Assembly: GCA_900554675.1 (NCBI GenBank) | Contig: USIM01000029.1 | Location: forward strand, 1 to 9,188 | Direction of reading: 5' to 3' | From: an uncultured Sutterella sp. | GTDB lineage: Bacteria; Pseudomonadota; Gammaproteobacteria; Burkholderiales; Burkholderiaceae_F | Length of the DNA: 9,188 nucleotides | In this document: in pieces, positions 7,447-9,188 of the stretch | Layout: every line of letters starts with the position of its first letter | Position numbering within the stretch: position 1 is the stretch's first letter | Notes under the pieces: model-generated | Told to the model about the DNA's origin: nothing | The model's database searches: none | What the model saw: the letters and a program-made list of their open reading frames with translations, nothing else | Translations under genes and position numbers: made by a program

Positions 7447-7482
7447 AAAAAAAATTGGACCCCAATATAACTTGGAGTCCAA
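7447..7482 (-). terminator. Rho-independent terminator of the rplM-rpsI operon
   Basis: Minus-strand RNA forms an 11-bp stem from arms 7472-7482 and 7455-7465 with one U-G pair and a 6-base loop. Eight U follow (7454-7447). It is a strong, textbook intrinsic terminator and separates the ribosomal operon from the XRE gene. Confidence 0.92.
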
Positions 7483-7486
7483 TCTT

Positions 7487-7509
7487 GAGGAGTTCGTAGT
7501 GAACTCCTC
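7487..7509 (-). repeat. Perfect hairpin between rpsI and its terminator
   Basis: Arms GAGGAGTTC (7487-7495) and GAACTCCTC (7501-7509) are perfect complements around a 5-base loop. It lies 25 bases after the rpsI stop and just before the terminator hairpin. No U-run follows it, so it is unlikely to stop transcription itself. It may protect the 3' end or be a processing site; this is inference. Confidence 0.7.
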
Positions 7510-7534
7510 GTTCCTTGGCGGAAATTCCGAAGAA

Positions 7535-7927
7535 TTAACGCTTGGAGAATTGCTTACGACGGCGAGCACCGCGAAGACCGACCTTCTTACGTTCGACTTC
7601 ACGAGCGTCACGCGTAACGAAGCCAGCAGCAGACAATTGAGCCTTCAAACCAGCATCGTAGTCGATCAAAGCACGGGTAAGACCGTGACGAACAGCACCG
7701 GCTTGGCCGGATTCACCACCGCCGCGGACGTTGACCATCACGTCAAACGTTTCAACGTTTTGCGTGAGTTCCAACGGTTGCATAACGACCATACGGCCCG
7801 TTTCGCGGTGGAAGTATTCGTTCAAAGGACGACCGTTGATAACGATCTTGCCGGAACCACGCTTAATAAAGACGCGGGCCACGGAGCTCTTGCGACGGCC
7901 AGTGCCGTAATTGTAATTGCCGATCAT
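7535..7927 (-). CDS. rpsI: 30S ribosomal protein S9
   Basis: Small-subunit ribosomal protein whose C-terminal tail reaches the peptidyl-tRNA in the P site. It has 130 residues, the usual length. The N terminus has [14 protein letters not shown] (7-20), typical of S9. The middle holds [18 protein letters not shown] (66-83), and the protein ends in the basic tail RRRKQFSKR, whose last arginine is the conserved residue near tRNA. The ATG at 7927 is preceded by AAGGAT (7933-7938). It follows rplM by 12 bases, the near-universal bacterial arrangement, and is followed by two hairpins, the second a terminator. Confidence 0.99.
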   Translation of the reverse strand: MIGNYNYGTGRRKSSVARVFIKRGSGKIVINGRPLNEYFHRETGRMVVMQPLELTQNVETFDVMVNVRGGGESGQAGAVRHGLTRALIDYDAGLKAQLSAAGFVTRDAREVERKKVGLRGARRRKQFSKR

Positions 7928-7939
7928 GCCGAATCCTTA

Positions 7940-8368
7940 TTAGATGTCGAGGTTCTTGGGTTGTTGAGCCGTATGCGGATGTTGATCATCAGCATAGATC
8001 TTCAACTTCTTAATCATTTGGTAGCCCAACGGGCCCTTCGGGAGCATACCCTTAACAGCGATTTCAAGGGCACGGCCCGGGAAACGATCTTGCATGTTGC
8101 CGAAGGTCGTTTCGATGATGCCACCAGGATAACCCGTGTGACGGAAGTAACGCTTGTCCGTAGCCTTGTTACCGCTCATCTTCATCTTGGAAGCGTTGAT
8201 AACGACGATGTAATCGCCCGTGTCAACGTGCGGCGTGTATTCAGGCTTGTGCTTACCACGAAGGCGAGCAGCGATTTCAGCAGCGAGGCGACCAACGATC
8301 TTATCGGTAGCGTCAACGACGTACCATTCGCGGTTCACTTCGAGCGGCTTAGCCGAGAAGGTCTTCAT
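7940..8368 (-). CDS. rplM: 50S ribosomal protein L13
   Basis: Large-subunit ribosomal protein, an early assembly protein that binds 23S rRNA. The start at 8368 gives 142 residues, identical in length to E. coli L13, beginning [20 protein letters not shown]. An in-frame GTG at 8398 would add ten residues that the family does not have, and AGGTG at 8377-8381 fits the 8368 ATG. Family signatures are [31 protein letters not shown], the [12 protein letters not shown] stretch and [21 protein letters not shown]. It is the first gene of the rplM-rpsI operon. In E. coli L13 is reported to repress its own operon through the mRNA leader; the structured leader here could serve the same role. Confidence 0.99.
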   Translation of the reverse strand: MKTFSAKPLEVNREWYVVDATDKIVGRLAAEIAARLRGKHKPEYTPHVDTGDYIVVINASKMKMSGNKATDKRYFRHTGYPGGIIETTFGNMQDRFPGRALEIAVKGMLPKGPLGYQMIKKLKIYADDQHPHTAQQPKNLDI

Positions 8369-8394
8369 TATAAATTCACCTATTAATTGCAAAC

Positions 8395-8420
8395 GCACGA
8401 GAGACTATCTCAAATCGTGC
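8395..8420 (-). promoter_or_regulatory. Bulged hairpin in the rplM leader, near the ribosome binding site
   Basis: The minus-strand RNA has a 6-bp stem GCACGA/UCGUGC continued by GAGA/UCUC around a 3-base loop, with a 3-base UUU bulge on the 5' side: ten pairs in all. It ends 13 bases before the AGGTG ribosome binding site of rplM. Its position fits a regulatory RNA element, for example an L13 binding site, but no binding is shown. Confidence 0.55.
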
Positions 8421-8479
8421 ATTTAAAGGATTGCCGCTTAGGCCGCAAGCACCAGCGACAGAGTCCGAAAAATTCTTTT

Positions 8480-8528
8480 CCTCTTTATTGGGACGGGTCA
8501 ACAGAGAATAAACCTACCCAATAAAAGG
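8480..8528 (-). promoter_or_regulatory. Stem-loop at the 5' end of the rplM leader
   Basis: A perfect 9-bp stem pairs TTTATTGGG (minus strand, 8525-8517) with CCCAATAAA (8492-8484); a further AGG/CCU-type pairing toward the base extends it with imperfections. The loop is 24 bases. It begins at the predicted transcription start (about 8529), so it would form the first structure of the mRNA. Confidence 0.55.
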
Positions 8529-8535
8529 ATTGAGG

Positions 8536-8564
8536 ATTTTACATAAAAAACTGACAAAAAACAA
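8536..8564 (-). promoter_or_regulatory. Promoter of rplM-rpsI
   Basis: On the minus strand TTGTTT (8559-8564) is followed after exactly 17 bases by TAAAAT (8536-8541), five of six matches at -10. Transcription would begin near 8529, giving a leader of about 160 bases before the rplM ATG. The spacer is T-rich. Confidence 0.6.
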
Positions 8565-8591
8565 GTCTTTAAACCAAACACGTTTTTTGTC
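8553..8591 (-). terminator. AT-rich hairpin after the chalcone-isomerase-like gene, possible terminator
   Basis: Arms GACAAAAAAC and GTTTTTTGTC (minus strand, 8591-8582 and 8562-8553) form a perfect 10-bp stem with a 19-base loop, starting three bases after the stop codon. AG and six T follow (8550-8545). The stem has few G-C pairs, so efficiency is uncertain. Its second arm overlaps the -35 box of the rplM promoter. Confidence 0.45.
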
Positions 8592-8594
8592 TTT

Positions 8595-9167
8595 TTATTG
8601 AGCCAAAAGCGCCTTTTTCAAACCTGAATCAATCGCCTTTTCACCCAACCAAATGCGCAAAACGGCGTCATAAAGGGCTTTCCCGCCAATTCTCTCACCA
8701 ATCAAACGGCCATTGACAAAAACGCTCACACCACGGGAAACGCTATAGTCAAAATCCACGCTGTCATTTTCATGCACGTCACCGATTTTCTCCATCACCG
8801 TAACCAACGATTCAATGTCTTTCTTTATTGCCGTGCGTTGAGTTTCTGTGGAGTTGTCTTTTAACCCATCGTTTAACGCTTCAACAAAGTCTGCGGCATC
8901 CACATTGCGTCTTAACACCAAACGCACACGTTTACTGCCAGCTTGGTCCTGAACGCCTTGGGCATCTGATGCACTCTTTGGTAAATAAAGCCCAGCAGCA
9001 TAGACCTTCACAAATAAAATCTTACGTAACCCCGCACCATTGAGCACTAACGAGTCTTTGCCCATCGTCAACTGTTCGGCGTAGTCCACATCATCAATGG
9101 TCTTAGCAAAGGCACCGGACGCCAAACTCAAAGTGAGTCCTAAAACCACCAAACCTTTTTTAAGCAT
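8595..9167 (-). CDS. Exported chalcone-isomerase-like protein
   Basis: A 190-residue protein with a clear signal peptide: MLKK, a hydrophobic core, and a likely cleavage after AFA at residue 21. The mature part matches the pattern of the bacterial chalcone-isomerase-like family (Chalcone_3): LVLNGAGLRKILFVKVYAAGLYLP near 40-63, the RLVLRRNVDAADFVEAL stretch (82-98) and FVNGRLIGERIGGKALYDAVLRIWLG near the end. These periplasmic proteins share the chalcone isomerase fold but usually lack evidence of flavonoid chemistry; their role is unknown, with lipid or fatty-acid binding sometimes proposed. The ATG at 9167 has a strong AAGGAAG (9172-9178) upstream. It lies before rplM with its own candidate terminator. 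Family call is firm, function open. Confidence 0.87.
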   Translation of the reverse strand: MLKKGLVVLGLTLSLASGAFAKTIDDVDYAEQLTMGKDSLVLNGAGLRKILFVKVYAAGLYLPKSASDAQGVQDQAGSKRVRLVLRRNVDAADFVEALNDGLKDNSTETQRTAIKKDIESLVTVMEKIGDVHENDSVDFDYSVSRGVSVFVNGRLIGERIGGKALYDAVLRIWLGEKAIDSGLKKALLAQ

Positions 9168-9188
9168 TTTTCTTCCTTTTTCAAAATG

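Noticed and set aside
7842..8205. Extra copies of the operator half-site (TTGATAACGA) in rpsI and rplM
   Set aside because: Both are single, imperfect half-sites inside codons for conserved residues (the VIN motif), so chance explains them.
7472..8386. A 304-codon plus-strand open frame across rpsI and rplM
   Set aside because: It is fully antisense to two certain ribosomal protein genes, has no ribosome binding site or recognisable domain, and is explained by their codon bias.

Overview
All ten recognisable genes lie on the minus strand, so transcription runs from high to low coordinates. The gene set (rplM-rpsI and corC-lnt-glyQ-glyS-plsC), the two-subunit glycyl-tRNA synthetase and the moderate GC content point to a betaproteobacterium of the Burkholderiales. 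The protein flavour and the AT-richer composition suggest a gut-type Sutterellaceae member; that placement is an inference from memory, not from a search.

In transcription order. (1) 9167-8595: a secreted chalcone-isomerase-like protein, followed by an AT-rich hairpin. (2) 8541-7447: the ribosomal protein operon rplM-rpsI, with a recognisable promoter, a structured leader of about 160 nt and a strong terminator preceded by a second perfect hairpin. (3) 7420-6168: a two-gene unit with a 24-bp inverted repeat (operator candidate), a HigA/XRE-type DNA-binding protein with no toxin partner, and an EamA/DMT-family membrane transporter. (4) 6051-1: an envelope and translation cluster, corC, lnt, glyQ, glyS, then a terminator and the start of plsC, which is cut by the window edge.

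The fourth block is a familiar betaproteobacterial cluster. CorC is a CBS-domain protein linked to the envelope and ribosomes, Lnt completes lipoprotein acylation, GlyQ and GlyS form the alpha2beta2 glycyl-tRNA synthetase, and PlsC makes phosphatidic acid. Compared with the order I remember from Burkholderia and relatives, ybeZ-ybeY are missing before corC and gmhB is missing between glyS and plsC. The regulator-transporter pair sits where ybeZ-ybeY would be.

I see no CRISPR array, insertion sequence, tRNA, rRNA or phage gene. No gap without a gene exceeds about 230 bases. I found no convincing new multi-gene system. The points most worth checking are the structured rplM leader, the orphan regulator with its operator and transporter, and the terminator placed 21 bases before plsC.
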